A stretch of DNA of 24,117 nucleotides from JACRLW01 sp050181465 (GTDB lineage Bacteria > Planctomycetota > UBA1135 > UBA2386), in contig JBFXDD010000055.1 of the NCBI GenBank assembly GCA_050181465.1, positions 1 to 24,117 on the forward strand. Direction: 5' to 3'. Positions 13,903 to 23,098 of the stretch are shown here, piece by piece. A model generated the notes under the pieces. It was not told the origin of the DNA, ran no database searches, and saw only the letters and a list, made by a program, of their open reading frames with translations. Positions within the stretch are counted from its first letter, which is position 1. Each line of letters opens with the position of its first letter. The position numbers were made by a program, and so were the translations under genes.

Positions 13903-16092
13903 TTGACCCGGAACGAAGAGAAAGCGGCCAAGGAGCCGGACGACGCCCTCGAGGGGCGGCTCGATCGCTTCACGTTCCGCAACGCGGAGACCGGGTTCGC
14001 CGTCGCGCGATTCCTGCCCGACGGCGACGCCCCGGCGATCACGATCGTCGGCCAACTGGCGCAACTCGCGGAGGGACAGCATCTTAGGGTGACCGGCGAG
14101 CGGAAGTCCCATCCCCGCTTCGGGGTGCAGATCGAGATCAGCACCGTGGAAGCGGTGCTGCCGACCAACAAGGACGGGCTGATCGCCTACCTCGGCTCCG
14201 GGCTGGTGAAGGGCATCGGTCCGGCGACCGCCGAGCGGATCGTCGCGGTCTTCGGCGAGGCGACCCTGGACGTCATCGAGACCGAGCCCGACCGCCTCCT
14301 CGACGTCCGCGGCCTGGGCCGGAAGAAGCTCGACGATCTGGTCCTCGCCGTGCGATCCCAACGCGAGGTGCAGGAGGTGCTCGTCTTTCTCCGCGCCCAC
14401 GGTCTCGGGCAGGCGCTCGCCGGCCGCATCGTGAAACGCTTCGGCCGCAACGCCTCGGCGTTGATCCAAGCCAATCCCTATCGACTCGCCGACGAGGTCA
14501 TCGGCGTCGGCTTCCGCACGGCGGACAAGCTCGCGCTCCGACTGGGCCTCCACGCCGACGCCCCCGAGCGCGTCGACGCCGGCCTGCTGCACGTGCTCGC
14601 GCTGGCCTCGCGCGACGGCCATTGCTACCTCGACGCCGCCGATCTGAGTCGCCGCACGGCGGAATTGCTCGAGATCGACGAGACGCAGGTGCACGCCCGT
14701 ATTCCCGAGCTCGAGCGCAGCAGCCGCATCGTGCGCGACCCGATCGACGGCACCGACGCGCTCTATCCGGTGGCCCTGCTGGCCGCGGAACGCGGCTGTG
14801 CGGACGCGATCTTCCGGCTGCTCTCGTTCCCGCCGATGCCGATCCACCTCGACATCGACCAGGCCCTCGACGACTTCGCCGCGGAACGCGGCATCGCGCT
14901 GCCGAGTGGTCAACGCGACGCCGTCGAGCGCGCATTGCGGCATTCGATCAGCGTCATCACCGGTGGACCGGGAGTCGGCAAGACGACGACGGTTCGCGCG
15001 ATCGCCGCACTCGCAGCACGCTCGAAACTGGCGCTGGTGTTGGCCGCCCCGACCGGTCGCGCGGCGAAGCGGCTCGAGGAGTCCACCGATGTGAGTGCGC
15101 GCACCATCCATCGCCTGCTCGAGTTTCAGCCGGGACTCGGCCGGTTCCTGCGCGATGCCGAGCACCCTCTCGAAGGCGACGTCTTGGTGGTCGACGAAAC
15201 TTCGATGCTCGACGTCCAGCTCGCCTACAACCTGCTGCGGGCGGTGCGACCGGGAATGCGGCTCGTGATCGTCGGCGACATCGATCAACTGCCGTCCGTC
15301 GGCGCGGGCGCGGTGCTGTCGGATCTCATCGCGAGTGGAGCCGTGCCCGTGACTCGGCTGTCGACGATCTTCCGCCAGGGCAGCGGCTCCCGCATCGTCG
15401 AAGCTGCCCATGCCATCCGCGGCGGCGAGGTGCCGACGAGCGGCGATGCGGACGGGGACTTCTTCATCGTCCCGAGCAAGACCCCCGCGCACGCCAAGGA
15501 GCTGATTCGCGAACTGGTCACGACTCGCATCCCCCGCCGTTTCGGTCTCGATCCGGTGCGCGACGTCCAAGTGCTCTGCCCGATGTATCGGGGCGACGCC
15601 GGCGCCGATGCGTTGAATGCGGAGCTACAAGGCGCGCTCAATCCGACCGGCGAGGAGTTCGTCCGCAGCGGCCGCGCGTTCCGGGTCGGCGACAAGGTGA
15701 TGCAGGTGAAGAACGACTACGACCTCGACGTCTACAACGGCGATGTCGGGTTCGTTCGCGCCGTCGATCGTACGGCACAAGCTCTGCTGATCGCGTTCGA
15801 TGAGCGAACCGTCGAGTATCCCTTCGTCGATCTCGATCAGCTCGTCCCCGGATATGCGATCACGATCCACCGTTCCCAAGGGAGTGAGTACCCGGCGGTC
15901 GTGATTCCCGTGCTGACCGAGCACTTCGTGATGCTCGCGCGCAATCTCCTCTATACGGCGGTGACCCGCGGACGGAAGTTGGTGGTGATCGTCGGCACCC
16001 AGACCGCACTCGAGTTGGCGGTCGGCAACAGCGGCGATCGACGACGCAATACCGCGTTGGCAGCACGATTGCGCGCCGGACCGATCCGGTAG
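13903..16092 (+). CDS. recD2: RecD2-type SF1B DNA helicase
   Basis: The 729-residue product has the stand-alone RecD2 (YrrC) architecture: an N-terminal OB-like region (about 15-90), helix-hairpin-helix segments (about 95-215; GSGLVKGIGPATAERI, DVRGLGRKKLDDL, IGVGFRTADKLA) and a superfamily 1 motor. The motor shows Walker A GGPGVGKTT with Lys360, Walker B VVDETSMLD with Asp431-Glu432, motif III GDIDQLPSVG and the C-terminal TIHRSQGSEYPAVVIP. It is a 5'-to-3' DNA helicase family, cytoplasmic, linked to repair outside RecBCD. No RecB or RecC is nearby. The start is TTG at 13903, the only plausible start codon before the conserved region. The next gene begins 29 bp downstream. Confidence 0.93.
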   Translation: MTRNEEKAAKEPDDALEGRLDRFTFRNAETGFAVARFLPDGDAPAITIVGQLAQLAEGQHLRVTGERKSHPRFGVQIEISTVEAVLPTNKDGLIAYLGSGLVKGIGPATAERIVAVFGEATLDVIETEPDRLLDVRGLGRKKLDDLVLAVRSQREVQEVLVFLRAHGLGQALAGRIVKRFGRNASALIQANPYRLADEVIGVGFRTADKLALRLGLHADAPERVDAGLLHVLALASRDGHCYLDAADLSRRTAELLEIDETQVHARIPELERSSRIVRDPIDGTDALYPVALLAAERGCADAIFRLLSFPPMPIHLDIDQALDDFAAERGIALPSGQRDAVERALRHSISVITGGPGVGKTTTVRAIAALAARSKLALVLAAPTGRAAKRLEESTDVSARTIHRLLEFQPGLGRFLRDAEHPLEGDVLVVDETSMLDVQLAYNLLRAVRPGMRLVIVGDIDQLPSVGAGAVLSDLIASGAVPVTRLSTIFRQGSGSRIVEAAHAIRGGEVPTSGDADGDFFIVPSKTPAHAKELIRELVTTRIPRRFGLDPVRDVQVLCPMYRGDAGADALNAELQGALNPTGEEFVRSGRAFRVGDKVMQVKNDYDLDVYNGDVGFVRAVDRTAQALLIAFDERTVEYPFVDLDQLVPGYAITIHRSQGSEYPAVVIPVLTEHFVMLARNLLYTAVTRGRKLVVIVGTQTALELAVGNSGDRRRNTALAARLRAGPIR

Positions 16093-16121
16093 GTCGCCGT
16101 GAGTCCTGGTATGGTGCGGCG

Positions 16122-17105
16122 ATGCAGCAGCGACTCGCGCCACGACTGGGCCGAACCGTCTCCGCCATCGGGCTCGGCACCTGGCAGCTCGGCGCCGAGT
16201 GGGGCGAGGTCAGCGACACCGAGGCCGACGCGATTCTCGATGCCGCCTTCGAGCGGGGCATCGATTTCCTCGACACCGCCGACATCTACGGCGGCGGACG
16301 CAGTGAGCGCCGAATCGGTCGACGACTCATGGGGCTCGGTCGGCCGATCTTCGTCGCAACCAAGCTCGGGCGACGCAGTGATCCGGGTTGGCCGCAGAAC
16401 TTCGAGTTCGAGGCCATGCGGCGACACGCCGCAGAGTCGCGCGAGCGGCTCGGGGTCGAGTCGCTCGATCTTCTGCAGCTTCATTGCGTTCCGACCGCGG
16501 TCCTGCTCGAAGGTCGGATCTTCGACCACCTGCGTCGCCTGAAGGCCGAAGGGATCATCCGCGCGTTCGGCGCGAGCGTCGAGAGCAGTGAGCAAGCCCG
16601 CATCTGCCTGCGGCAGGACGGCATCGCATCCCTGCAGATCATCTTCAACGTGCTGCGGCAGACACCCATCGAGACCGTCTTCGACGACGCACGTCGCCTC
16701 GGGGTCGCCATCATCGTGCGCTTGCCGCTGGCGAGCGGGCTCTTGACCGGCAAGTTTCGTATCGACACTCGCTTCGGCGACGACGATCACCGCAACTACA
16801 ACCGCGACGGCGAGGCGTTCCACGCCGGTGAGACCTTCGCCGGACTGCCCTTCGATCGCGGACTGCAAGTCGTAGAGGAACTGCGCGCGCTGGTACCCGA
16901 GGGGATGACGCTCGCCACGATGAGCCAACGATGGATTCTCGACCACGACGCGGTCACGACGGTCATCACGGGTGCGACGCGCCGTGAGCAGGTGATGGAG
17001 AACGCATCGTGTGCATCGTTGCCGCCGCTGTCGGCAACCCTGCACGCGCGTTTGCGCGAGATCTGGGCAGCGCGGGTGCGCGGCTTGGTGCGCGGCCACG
17101 ATTGA
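16122..17105 (+). CDS. Aldo/keto reductase
   Basis: The 327-residue product is a complete AKR barrel protein. The catalytic tetrad can be read as Asp51 and Tyr56 (DFLDTADIYGGG), Lys81 (VATKLG) and His121 (LLQLHCVP). The C-terminal cofactor region includes SQRWILDHDAVTTVITGATRREQV. It should reduce aldehydes, ketones or sugars with NAD(P)H in the cytoplasm. It sits 29 bp after recD2 and 14 bp before the modular protein gene, so it is probably cotranscribed with at least the latter. The substrate is not predictable. Confidence 0.92.
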   Translation: MQQRLAPRLGRTVSAIGLGTWQLGAEWGEVSDTEADAILDAAFERGIDFLDTADIYGGGRSERRIGRRLMGLGRPIFVATKLGRRSDPGWPQNFEFEAMRRHAAESRERLGVESLDLLQLHCVPTAVLLEGRIFDHLRRLKAEGIIRAFGASVESSEQARICLRQDGIASLQIIFNVLRQTPIETVFDDARRLGVAIIVRLPLASGLLTGKFRIDTRFGDDDHRNYNRDGEAFHAGETFAGLPFDRGLQVVEELRALVPEGMTLATMSQRWILDHDAVTTVITGATRREQVMENASCASLPPLSATLHARLREIWAARVRGLVRGHD

Positions 17106-17119
17106 GCGGAGGAGAAGGC

Positions 17120-19504
17120 ATGAGTCGAAGCGCACGCATACTGGCGATCGTCGTCGCAATCCTGCTCGCCGTCGGCGGGACCTTGGTGTTCCTCGACCGG
17201 CCCGATGAGAGGCCCGATGCCGGAGCCGATCCCGCGGAGTCCGGAGCACCTTCGTCGGCAGCGAGTCCGCGTTCGAGTGATGCGCGCGCGGGTGGTGAGG
17301 CTGACTCACGGGAATCGTTGCCGATCGTCGGCGCGGCGGATTCCGGTGCCGCGCCGGCAGGCAGCGAACCCCGAGTCGTGGAAGGAGCCGGCGACGTGAT
17401 CGGCAAGGTCGTGTTCGACGACGACCTCTCGCCGGTCGCCGACACACTCGTGGTTCTCGGCACGCTCGCGGACGTCGGAGGCCTGGGAACGGGACCATCG
17501 ACGAGTACGGACGCGAACGGCGAGTTCCGCTTTCGCGCAGTCGAGCTGGATGGCGTGACCGTGGTGTCCGCGATGGGCGTGTCGGAGTCAGTTCGGCGCG
17601 TGTTGGGTGCGGCGGCACCCGTGGTCCTCCGTGTGCCGCGCTCCGTCGCTCTCGTCGGCGAAGTGCGCGACTCCCGCGACACCCCGGTTCGCGGTGCGGA
17701 GGTGCTCGTCAGCCACGGACTGGACACCACCAACTTCGTATTGACCACGCGCACGAACGAGAGCGGACGGTTCACGGTGCATCGTGCCCGCGATCAGCGC
17801 GGCTGGGTTCGCGTGCGAGCGAAGGGATATCGCGATTCGGACGCATTCTTGCTCGATCCGATCCCGGCCCGACAGGACACCATTCGTATCGTCCTGACGG
17901 ACGATCCCATGCGCCTCGTCGGGCGCGTGATCGATACAGCCGGCAGCGGGGTGGCGGGCGCGATCGTCGTCGCTGGTCCGCAGCTCGGAGCGAAGCAAGA
18001 CTCGGATGCGACCGGCAGGCCGCGACGAGTCGGCGACAGCATCACCGCGCGGAGCGATGCTGAGGGCCGCTTCGTCATCGACGGACTCGCCCCAGGCAAC
18101 TTGAACGTGAGCGCACGTGCGCGCGGTGTCGGCTACGTCGAACAAGAGATCGGAGAGTCAGCGCGCCGCAGCGCGGAGATCGAGCTGCGACTCCAGCCGT
18201 TTGCGACGCTATATGGGACGGTTGCCGCGACCGGCGGCGTTGCGGACGAGTCGCTCTCGATCGCGATCGAGCCATGGCCGCGCTCGCTGCGAACCCAATG
18301 GGTGGTCGTCGACGAGACGGGCGCGTACGAGATGAGAGACCTCGCGCCGGGGACGTTTCGCCTCGAAGTCTGGCGCAAGCAGTCGGCCGTGCATGCGCTG
18401 GAAGTGACGGTCCCACCCGGCGAGCGACGGCGCCTCGATCTCACCGTCGAAGCCGCCGCGTCGCTGGCGGGTCGGGTCGTGGACACCGCGGGGCTTCCAC
18501 TGCCGGGCTACTCGGTCGTGGCCATCCGCGACGGCAAGTGGCTGGCCTCCACCACCACCGACGATTCGGGTGCCTTCGCCATCTCAGGAGTCTCGCCGGG
18601 GCCGGTGACCATCCGCGCCGGTCGCAATCCCGAAGGATCGTCAGCACGATCCCATCTGCTCAATGCCGCGGAACTCGCGACGGCAGCTCCCGCGACGGAC
18701 CTGGAACTCGTCGTGAAGTCGGCGAGCGGCCCCTTGGCTTCCTTGCGCGCGCGTGTCGTCACTGCCGCGGGACAGCCGCTGCCCGGGGCCATTCTGTATC
18801 TCAGCGCTCGCGGCGCCGGCTCGATCCAGTTTCCGACCGACTCAGAGGGCGTGATCGCCACCGATGAACTCGTCCCCGGGGAATACCACCTGCAGGTTCG
18901 CCATCCCGCGCACGCCACTTTGTTTCCCGGCAGCAAGGAGTTCACGGCGGGCGTGCCCACCGACCTCGGCGAGCTTCGGATGCCCGCGTCCGGGCGTTTG
19001 AGCGCGCGCGCGCGAGCAATCGATGCGGTGGATCTCGGAGCATTGGACCTCCGTGTGCTCGACGGCAGCGGTCGAGAAGTCGGGAAACTCCTGCTCGAGG
19101 GCGATCGCTACGTCAGCGGACCGCTCCCGGCCGGGCCGGCGACTCTGACGATTTCCGGACCGTCGATCGCCCGCGCCACGCATCCGATCACCGTCCCGAA
19201 CGGCAGCGAATCGACCATCGATCTCGTCGTGCAGCGCGGACTCACGACCTGGATCGACGCAAGCCTGCCGCCCAATGCGCCGAGCCCGGCGTGGGTCTGG
19301 TGTTCGATCTATGACGCCGAGCAGCGCCTGCTGGGTGGCCAGGCACTCGAGCGCGGTGAGGACGGCGCGTATCACGCTGCGCTGGCCTTCGCGCCGGGTC
19401 GCTACGTCGTCGTGGTCGGCACCGATAAGAACACCCTCCGTGGTCAGGTGGAGATCGACGTCGCATCGGAGAACGGTCGCTACGCGGTCGTGCTGGGTCG
19501 ATGA
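17120..19504 (+). CDS. Membrane-anchored protein of repeated carboxypeptidase-regulatory-like domains
   Basis: The 794-residue product has one N-terminal transmembrane segment (residues 6-25), then a Pro/Ala/Ser/Asp-rich linker (about 28-90). At least six beta-sandwich modules follow, of the CarboxypepD_reg/Ig-like type, starting near 92, 176, 265, 362, 448 and 550. Each shows the pattern LxGxVxDxxGxPVxGA...TxxDExGxFxIxGLxPGxxxVxA, for example LVGRVIDTAGSGVAGA and DAEGRFVIDGLAPG. The protein most likely projects into the periplasm or outward and binds ligands or scaffolds; no enzymatic motif is seen. ATG at 17120 is supported by the strong site GGAGGAGAAGG just upstream. The stop overlaps the next gene as ATGA. 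Confidence 0.85.
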   Translation: MSRSARILAIVVAILLAVGGTLVFLDRPDERPDAGADPAESGAPSSAASPRSSDARAGGEADSRESLPIVGAADSGAAPAGSEPRVVEGAGDVIGKVVFDDDLSPVADTLVVLGTLADVGGLGTGPSTSTDANGEFRFRAVELDGVTVVSAMGVSESVRRVLGAAAPVVLRVPRSVALVGEVRDSRDTPVRGAEVLVSHGLDTTNFVLTTRTNESGRFTVHRARDQRGWVRVRAKGYRDSDAFLLDPIPARQDTIRIVLTDDPMRLVGRVIDTAGSGVAGAIVVAGPQLGAKQDSDATGRPRRVGDSITARSDAEGRFVIDGLAPGNLNVSARARGVGYVEQEIGESARRSAEIELRLQPFATLYGTVAATGGVADESLSIAIEPWPRSLRTQWVVVDETGAYEMRDLAPGTFRLEVWRKQSAVHALEVTVPPGERRRLDLTVEAAASLAGRVVDTAGLPLPGYSVVAIRDGKWLASTTTDDSGAFAISGVSPGPVTIRAGRNPEGSSARSHLLNAAELATAAPATDLELVVKSASGPLASLRARVVTAAGQPLPGAILYLSARGAGSIQFPTDSEGVIATDELVPGEYHLQVRHPAHATLFPGSKEFTAGVPTDLGELRMPASGRLSARARAIDAVDLGALDLRVLDGSGREVGKLLLEGDRYVSGPLPAGPATLTISGPSIARATHPITVPNGSESTIDLVVQRGLTTWIDASLPPNAPSPAWVWCSIYDAEQRLLGGQALERGEDGAYHAALAFAPGRYVVVVGTDKNTLRGQVEIDVASENGRYAVVLGR

Positions 19505-20346
19505 AGCGAAAGCCGCCGCTCTGGTTGCGAGCTCTACGCGTGCTGCTCTTCGCCTACCTCGCCGTGCTGTTGCTCCTTTATGTCTTCCGGGCGTCGATCC
19601 AGTTCCCCGGATTGGGCAGAGGGCGCGGCTTGAAGTTGGCATTCGATCCCGAGGTCGAACTGTTCGGCCTCAGAGTCGAGGGCGTGGGGACCATTCGGGT
19701 TGCCGCCCGCGGTGCGCCGACGGCACCGCGTGGCACGATGCTGTTCTTCGGCGGCAACTCCGAAGGAATGGACCGCGCCAACTACTGGACCCGCCTGTTC
19801 GCGAAGGACTATCGGCTGTTCGCGGTGGGAGTCGAGCATCCCGGCTACGGCGAATCCGAAGGCACGCCGAGCGTCGCCGCGTTCCACGCGGTCGCTCGAG
19901 CGGTGATCCAAGAGGCGAAGTCACGAGGTTGGCCGAGGCCCTACTTCGCCACGGGCAACTCTTTGGGGACGCACTACGCGATGTTTCTGGCTTCGGAGGG
20001 CTTGGTGGAGCGAGCGGTCCTTCGGAGTCCGTACACGACGATCGGCGATGTCGCCGCCGCTCGCTTCCCGTTTCTTCCGGTGCGTTGGCTCTTGCATCAC
20101 GACTTCGACAACCTCTCCCTTGCCCCTCTCGCGCAGTGTCCGGTGCTGGTGCTCCACGGAGCTCGCGACGCTTCGATCCCGGTCGAACTCGGCCGCCGAC
20201 TTGCAGCGGCTCTGGGCGACAACGGTCGATTCCTCGAACTCGCCGATCGCGGCCACGGCAACGTGCCGCTCGAGCGCGATGATGTCCTCGGCGAACGGAT
20301 CGAGAGCTTCCTGTTCACGGAACCTCCTTCGAAACGACCTCGCTGA
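19501..20346 (+). CDS. Membrane-anchored alpha/beta hydrolase
   Basis: The 281-residue product has an N-terminal hydrophobic anchor (about 11-29) followed by an alpha/beta hydrolase fold of the Bem46/ABHD17-like group. Features are FFGGNSEG near 82-89 (oxyanion region), VEHPGYGES at 111-119, nucleophile Ser154 in GNSLGTH, an acid Asp223 in HGARDASIP and His252 in DRGHGNV. Residues 170-185 (LRSPYTTIGDVA) are typical of the group. It probably hydrolyses an ester or thioester at the membrane face. Its start overlaps the stop of the modular protein by four bases, so the two are coupled. Confidence 0.9.
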   Translation: MKRKPPLWLRALRVLLFAYLAVLLLLYVFRASIQFPGLGRGRGLKLAFDPEVELFGLRVEGVGTIRVAARGAPTAPRGTMLFFGGNSEGMDRANYWTRLFAKDYRLFAVGVEHPGYGESEGTPSVAAFHAVARAVIQEAKSRGWPRPYFATGNSLGTHYAMFLASEGLVERAVLRSPYTTIGDVAAARFPFLPVRWLLHHDFDNLSLAPLAQCPVLVLHGARDASIPVELGRRLAAALGDNGRFLELADRGHGNVPLERDDVLGERIESFLFTEPPSKRPR

Positions 20347-20649
20347 GGTCAGCGGCGAACAACCGCGAACACGTGACCGTCACACTCGCGCACGCAGCGC
20401 CACCGCCGCACTCTCCAATGGAGGGGCCGCGCGAACCAATACGCCCTGAACGCAATCCTGCCGGGCCAGTGTCTCGTGGCATGGCGGACGTGCCGCAATC
20501 AGGATGTCGAACTCTCTGGGATTCACACTTGCAGCGCACGTACATGCTGCACGCTGACTGCAACGGGACGGTCTGAGTCGCCGTTGACCGTCATCTCAGC
20601 AGCCTTCCGAGTGTCGACGGACTGAGCGCAAGCCCGCCCTTCCCCTTGG
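20347..20649. other. Intergenic spacer between convergent genes, with a possible hairpin
   Basis: This 303-bp spacer separates the plus-strand hydrolase from the minus-strand lipoprotein operon. No convincing gene is seen. GACGGTC (20567-20573) and GACCGTC (20586-20592) form a 7-bp stem with a 12-base loop, and an overlapping CTGAG/CTCAG pair offers an alternative fold. Either might serve termination. Composition starts to change here toward the less GC-rich segment that follows. Confidence 0.35.
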
Positions 20650-22146
20650 TCACGGATACCAGAGAGCCCACTCGCTCCTTTGTCCCACAGTGTCGATGCA
20701 CCGCACCGCAAGAGCATTCAGACTCGCTGTTGGACCATTCCAACGAAGCAAGGCAGGAGAGCCCGGAACGACTTCTACTTGCTCCCATCGGTCTCGCACA
20801 TGCGCTCGCAGTTCAAGGAGCAGAGTCTGTCGTCCTCCAAGTGCGAGTACGTGACAGCCCGTGTCGTCTGGAGCAGGGAAGATCGTTGGAGCCACCGGTG
20901 GAACAAGGCTGCGCGAAGTCAACCGGGTTGGGCGACGAACGTCACACGGAGCGACGTCATTTGCCGACGGTCTCAGCATGCGATCGCGCCACCTCCGCGG
21001 GGCCCGGATTCTGCCAGACCAGCGGTCCGCTTGAACCTCGGGACTGCAGGCAGTGAGATCCGCCGCCAACGCGGCGTCAGATTCGTCGAACAGGAGGACT
21101 GGAACGCGCGACGCACTGCTGCCTGCAACACTCGGGCGGCTGCGGTCTATCGAATCGATCCAGCTTGTTCGGTCTGCCATCGAGTCGAACACAAGAAAGT
21201 CGACCAGCTGAGCGTCGATCCATCTAGCGATCTCCGCAGCGATTACCGATCGACACTTGGTCCTGCCGCCGTCCTCGACCGACGTCACGTCCCCCGCGTT
21301 GCCGCGCAAATGGACACCGATCGTGAAGTTTGGTTTCACGGATCGAACGCGCTCGATGTGGTGCTCCAGCACACCCTCCTCGTGGACGTCCGATCCCGTC
21401 GTGGCCCCGATATGTCGCCCTCTTGGGATCTCCTTCTCCGAAGCATCGGGGTCCTCATTCACCCCGTCTCGGCAAGGCACTCCCATGCCGTTGCGTATCT
21501 CGAGAATCAGGCCATCGAACATGCCGCAGTCCCGGGCATTTCGGAATGCGAAGCCCGCGCCCATCGCATGCGAATCCTGCAAGTCTTCAACGCGGCTACC
21601 AGAACCAGGATCCTTCAGCGACTCGAGCTCCCGGCCTTGACCAACTCCCAAGCGGGCGCCGGCCAGGGCTGGCACCCAGCCGATGAGGATCTGTCCGTTC
21701 CGGTCGGCTGCCTTCCGGATGGCAGCAGCGTAGGACTCCTCGGCGGCAGCAGGCTCTCCCGCAAGGCTGTCGGTGAGCCAACCCTCTTGGCGCATGTTCC
21801 GATCACACGGCATCACCAGACAGTTGGATCCGTCCCTCCGCGACATCTCTAGCCATTGACCGAGCTCCTGGCGCGACCCCAGAAGTCCATCCGAGTCCTG
21901 GATCGGAAATCCCGGTCTCCAGGAGCTCCCCGGCATGTGGCTGGGGAGCCAAATCGCATCGATGTAGCCCGAAGGATCTCCAAGCTCGTGCGGGCGGAGA
22001 CCCGCCAACGAACAACCGCTGGCGAGGCATAGCAGGAACCAACGCAAGGCTCGGGGCCGCGTACCTGCTCTCCGGCCAGGTGCACCATTCTCAATACTGG
22101 TCCGCTCCGCGACTCGGACACTCGAAGTCTGCACTTGCCCGGTCAC
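20650..22146 (-). CDS. GHL10-like (glycosyl-hydrolase-like) lipoprotein
   Basis: The 498-residue product carries a hydrophobic segment ending LASGC, giving a candidate lipidated Cys45. The remainder resembles the glycosyl-hydrolase-like 10 (DUF187/DUF4015) layout: IDAIWLP near the start, CLVMPCD, FDGLILEIRNG in the middle, VKPNFTIGVHLRG and IDAQLVDFLVFDSMAD. A C-terminal fibronectin-III-like part ends AVRCIDTVGQRSEWALWYP. The assignment is by pattern only; catalytic acids are not certain. The GTG at 22146 overlaps the previous gene's TGA as GTGA and was chosen for that reason. It leaves a long leader before the hydrophobic segment, so TTG at 22161 or a later internal start cannot be excluded. 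Codon use is less GC-biased than upstream genes. Confidence 0.6.
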   Translation of the reverse strand: MTGQVQTSSVRVAERTSIENGAPGRRAGTRPRALRWFLLCLASGCSLAGLRPHELGDPSGYIDAIWLPSHMPGSSWRPGFPIQDSDGLLGSRQELGQWLEMSRRDGSNCLVMPCDRNMRQEGWLTDSLAGEPAAAEESYAAAIRKAADRNGQILIGWVPALAGARLGVGQGRELESLKDPGSGSRVEDLQDSHAMGAGFAFRNARDCGMFDGLILEIRNGMGVPCRDGVNEDPDASEKEIPRGRHIGATTGSDVHEEGVLEHHIERVRSVKPNFTIGVHLRGNAGDVTSVEDGGRTKCRSVIAAEIARWIDAQLVDFLVFDSMADRTSWIDSIDRSRPSVAGSSASRVPVLLFDESDAALAADLTACSPEVQADRWSGRIRAPRRWRDRMLRPSANDVAPCDVRRPTRLTSRSLVPPVAPTIFPAPDDTGCHVLALGGRQTLLLELRAHVRDRWEQVEVVPGSPALLRWNGPTASLNALAVRCIDTVGQRSEWALWYP

Positions 22147-22526
22147 AACTTCACGATCCAAATAGCTGGAGCAGTCGCTGATACCGAGCGAAGCCGGTTC
22201 AACAGGACCAGTGTAGCGTCATCCAAGAACCACGCTTCGACTCCTTCTCCACTCAGTTCCGACGCGATGTCTCTCTCGGTTAAGCCTCGCCGCAACATAT
22301 CGCGTGCGCGGATACCATCCAGCCGGACTTGGGCCTCAGTATACCCGTCTGCGATCGAGTCAACGGCGGGCCTGATGGCACCATCGGGTTGCCAGCCACG
22401 AAAATCGACTACCTGAATGGAGTTGCCGGTCGGCATGATATCCACTCTTGGCTTGCCGGTCGAGCAAGAACACAGGCAGCAGATCACCATGACCTGCATG
22501 ATCCGTTGGCAGTATCCGGACTTCAT
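22143..22526 (-). CDS. Small putative lipoprotein, middle gene of operon
   Basis: The 127-residue product begins with a short signal (MKSGYCQRIMQVMVICCLCSC) whose likely lipidated residue is Cys21 (LCSC). The mature part is mixed alpha/beta with the motif RRGLTERDIASELSGEG and ends DATLVLLNRL...APAIWIVKL. The end and the helical stretch loosely resemble the upstream lipoprotein, suggesting paralogy. ATG at 22526 shares one base with the stop of that gene, and its own TGA overlaps the start of the GHL10-like gene, so the three are translationally linked. No family is recognised. Confidence 0.65.
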   Translation of the reverse strand: MKSGYCQRIMQVMVICCLCSCSTGKPRVDIMPTGNSIQVVDFRGWQPDGAIRPAVDSIADGYTEAQVRLDGIRARDMLRRGLTERDIASELSGEGVEAWFLDDATLVLLNRLRSVSATAPAIWIVKL

Positions 22527-22927
22527 CAGTAACGAACAATATAAGCTGAGCGCGATCCGGGATCCTGGGGAACATGCCTGCGGACGAGCAGAAAAGCATT
22601 CCGACTCACAAAGCCGATTTCATACTTCTCACGACGCGCTTTGCCATTCGCTCGAACGTCCGCGATGATGCCACTCATGGGTTCCCCGAGTTGCACTCGC
22701 CTTCGAACTTCCCGTCCGATCTCGTAGACATCGATCTTGTTCAGCGGAAAGCCGAGAAGGTGAGCAGCAGTTCCTGGCTCGTCATCCACAAACGGAGCGG
22801 TCGAGTCCACCACGTGCAATCGCACTTGCTGCGACTCCCGACAGCCGCTGGACCCCAGCATTTCGCAGGATGCAAGGCCCGCCATCATCAGCACCGCAAG
22901 CCGCCGACTCAACCCCCGTGAGATCAC
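22526..22927 (-). CDS. Small putative lipoprotein, first gene of operon
   Basis: The 133-residue product has a textbook lipoprotein signal: basic start (SRGLSRR), hydrophobic run and LASC with Cys21. The mature part contains VRRRVQLGEPMSGIIADVR and ends NAFLLVRRHV...SAYIVRY. GTG at 22927 is the chosen start: it places the signal correctly and has AGGGG about eight bases upstream, while the frame is open further upstream to 23053. It leads a unit of three overlapping genes. No family is recognised; an envelope role is inferred from the signals of all three products. Confidence 0.65.
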   Translation of the reverse strand: MISRGLSRRLAVLMMAGLASCEMLGSSGCRESQQVRLHVVDSTAPFVDDEPGTAAHLLGFPLNKIDVYEIGREVRRRVQLGEPMSGIIADVRANGKARREKYEIGFVSRNAFLLVRRHVPQDPGSRSAYIVRY

Positions 22928-23098
22928 GACCGACCCCTGACAGGTGCGCCTGGACCGGAAGGCGGCAACGACTCGAAATAGCGTCGAAACCCAACTCTTT
23001 GACCAAGCAGTCCTCCCCGCTCGCCTGGAACACCAGCGGCTTGGATTTGGCAAACAGCGGCGGTTGCCGGCCTGGCGCAGAGACGATCGCTCAGGAAG

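Noticed and set aside
13645..15570. A 641-codon minus-strand open frame opposite recD2
   Set aside because: It lies antisense to a clearly conserved helicase and overlaps rpsU; its translation is rich in His, Arg, Asp and Gln as expected for a shadow of a GC-rich gene and shows no known motif.
15951..17618. A 555-codon minus-strand open frame opposite the aldo/keto reductase
   Set aside because: It spans the ends of three conserved plus-strand genes, has low-complexity composition and no ribosome binding site.
20315..20563. An 82-codon minus-strand frame in the spacer after the membrane hydrolase
   Set aside because: It overlaps the 3' end of the hydrolase gene, has no ribosome binding site and no recognisable sequence.
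20680..21852. A 390-codon plus-strand frame opposite the GHL10-like gene
   Set aside because: The minus-strand frame has a lipoprotein signal, GHL10-like segments and coupling to its upstream gene; the plus-strand frame has no recognisable domain.
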